From contig JAFYGL010000494.1 of assembly GCA_017543165.1 (NCBI GenBank), positions 1 through 5,572 of the forward strand: a DNA stretch of 5,572 bases. Direction: 5' to 3'. A program made the position numbers and the translations under genes. Every line of letters begins with the position of its first letter. The first letter of the stretch is position 1. The notes below the pieces were generated by a model. That model did not search any database. It was not told the DNA's origin and saw only the letters and a list, made by a program, of their open reading frames with translations. The stretch is from Victivallales bacterium. GTDB lineage: Bacteria > Verrucomicrobiota > Lentisphaeria > Oligosphaerales > Oligosphaeraceae. Shown here piece after piece: positions 4,309 through 5,572 of the stretch.

Positions 4309-5572
4309 TTATATTCTTGCTGCCGCCCATTGGGTGTTTTGCCGTATGTCCTCTGTGATTTCATGTTTGAAAAGCAGGAATCTTATGCCGGCTGTTTGCG
4401 GGAAGGCGGCTATATGCCTGAGCAGGCTTTCCTTGTTGTCGGCCAGTTTTTCGTATTCGGAAGGTTCAGGTTCCACGATGAGCACAGGAATCTGGTTTGG
4501 CTTGTCACCAACACCTACCAGCAGGCTTCTTCTGACACCAGGGAAGGCATTGGCAATTTCTTCGCAGCAAGCGGGGTACAGTGTTTCCCCTGCTGCAGTT
4601 TCAAGGGTGCTGGCCTTGCGTCCACAGTACCATATTGTGCCATTTTCGTCCATGCAGCCAAGGTCGCCAGTGGCGGTGTCTGTGAATATCTCGCCTATTC
4701 CATTTTGGGCATCGACAATCTTGAGTTTTGCATTTGCCGTGCCAGTCGCGATGGGAAGTCCCTTGCCCATGTTTTCCTTCTGGCGGCACAATTCCAGCAT
4801 GTCCTCCCCATTTATGGCGGAGACAAAACCAGATTCGGCAAGTGAATAGGCCTGCATGGCGGAGGCCTCGGAGGCAAGTGCGTATGATGCCAAAGCCCTG
4901 CAGAGAGTCGATATGGCAGGCGGCCCTAGTATCACGGCTTTTTTCAATCCCAGAAGCCTGCGGTTCTGCTGCCTGCAGCAATCCACCAATTTGTACCATG
5001 TATTGGTGTATGCGAAGGCGTATTCTGCTTGTGTTGAAATAGTTGTGTCAAGAATGCTCTGCATGTCCTCGTCCTCGGCAATGACGGTTCTGCCCAGGCA
5101 TAGTTCCATCAATGTGCATGGCAGGATGCAGGAAAGGTCGGCATTTGTGCTTTGTTTGGGGAACAGTTCCTCCATCGTCTTGAGCCTTTGCTCCATCATT
5201 TTGCTTGTCAGCGCCACGCCTTTGGGGTCACCAGTGCTGCCTGCCGTGAAAAGGAGGACCTCCGTGTCGTTTTCACCGAAATCATAAATCGGGTATTCCT
5301 CCTGTTTGCATTTCAGTTTTCTGACTGGAATGCCGCCGAACAGCTGGAAACGGCCTATCATTATATTTACATCCACCGTGCCGAAGGCCCGCCCGAAGAA
5401 AACTTTTGAAAAGAAGGTGGAGGGTGTGCCGATAAAGGCGGTTGGGGCGCTTTGCATGACGCAGGTCAATGCATACGACCAGCCGCGCCATTGGGGGAGG
5501 ACAATTGGAACTGCGCCCAGCTTCATGGCCGCAAAGTACAGTGAATACAAATCCAGGGAGGGTTTTGCAATG
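4309..5572 (-). CDS. OleC-like adenylate-forming ligase, N-terminus outside window
   Basis: The reading frame is open to the right edge (first complete codon 5571-5569, reading IAKPSLDLYSLYFAAMKLGA), so about 80-110 N-terminal residues are missing; the TTG at 5550 is internal. It is a member of the acyl-CoA synthetase/luciferase superfamily. The ATP-binding loop is LLFTAGSTGDPKG (5256-5218), the A5-like motif is AYSLAESG with its Glu at 4836-4834, and the A7/A8 region TGDLGCMDENGTIWYCGRK is at 4671-4615. The opening KPSLDLYSLYFAAMKLGAVP, the phrase WYCGRK and the ending IRFLLFKHEITEDIRQN closely follow OleC as I recall it, the beta-lactone-forming enzyme of long-chain olefin synthesis. Two oddities stand out: the A10 lysine position reads Gln (4332-4330), and the usual stretch between GEI and TGDLG is about 20-30 residues shorter. 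It may be a paralogue with another acid substrate or an impaired enzyme. No oleA, oleB or oleD is in view. The stop is TAA. Confidence 0.85.
   Translation of the reverse strand, partial: IAKPSLDLYSLYFAAMKLGAVPIVLPQWRGWSYALTCVMQSAPTAFIGTPSTFFSKVFFGRAFGTVDVNIMIGRFQLFGGIPVRKLKCKQEEYPIYDFGENDTEVLLFTAGSTGDPKGVALTSKMMEQRLKTMEELFPKQSTNADLSCILPCTLMELCLGRTVIAEDEDMQSILDTTISTQAEYAFAYTNTWYKLVDCCRQQNRRLLGLKKAVILGPPAISTLCRALASYALASEASAMQAYSLAESGFVSAINGEDMLELCRQKENMGKGLPIATGTANAKLKIVDAQNGIGEIFTDTATGDLGCMDENGTIWYCGRKASTLETAAGETLYPACCEEIANAFPGVRRSLLVGVGDKPNQIPVLIVEPEPSEYEKLADNKESLLRHIAAFPQTAGIRFLLFKHEITEDIRQNTQWAAARI

Noticed and set aside
4208..4849. Overlapping plus-strand open frames opposite the ligase 3' half
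   Set aside because: The antisense strand encodes clear adenylation motifs; one of these frames begins inside the 95-base hairpin and has no recognisable domain.
4309..5550. The ligase as a complete gene starting with TTG at 5550
   Set aside because: The frame continues open to the window edge with family-like sequence (KPSLDL), and the N-terminal part of the adenylation domain is missing, so the true start lies outside.

Overview
The window holds three genes, all on the minus strand and read right to left, separated by gaps of about 210-270 bases. By eye, base composition is moderate in the genes and AT-richer in the gaps. Gene content fits a carbohydrate-degrading, probably gut- or sediment-associated bacterium of the Planctomycetes-Verrucomicrobia-Lentisphaerae group, with Lentisphaerae my best guess. 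The signs are a cytoplasmic GH106-like glycoside hydrolase homologue, a divergent creatinase-like M24 protein, an OleC-like ligase, weak Shine-Dalgarno use and palindromic repeats in the gaps. This assignment is inference; there is no rRNA or other marker gene here.

Layout from right to left in the direction of transcription. (1) 5572-4309: an adenylate-forming ligase most like OleC, with its N-terminus cut off by the window edge. The ATP-binding core is intact, but the C-terminal catalytic lysine position reads as glutamine and a loop before the TGDLG motif is missing. (2) 4308-4080: a gap holding a 95-base hairpin with 31-bp perfect arms built from 10-bp units. (3) 4079-1662: an 805-residue protein with a TIM-barrel start and a C-terminal beta-sandwich, like GH106-type glycoside hydrolases, without a signal peptide. 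(4) 1661-1442: a gap with a second palindromic element built from 7-bp units, which begins in the preceding stop codon and encloses a likely intrinsic terminator. A weak candidate promoter for the next gene follows. (5) 1441-272: a creatinase/aminopeptidase P-fold (M24) protein in which three of the five metal-ligand positions are substituted. (6) 271-1: an AT-rich gap with a pair of mutually inverted 25-bp palindromes just after the stop codon and, at 57-72, a near-perfect copy of the enterobacterial-type LexA box.

The three genes do not look like one operon: each gap carries a large palindrome, and the products share no obvious pathway. The most notable features are two enzymes of known fold with altered catalytic residues, and three different palindromic elements, one downstream of each gene. 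I see no phage, CRISPR, transposase or tRNA/rRNA gene, and no convincing new multi-gene system.
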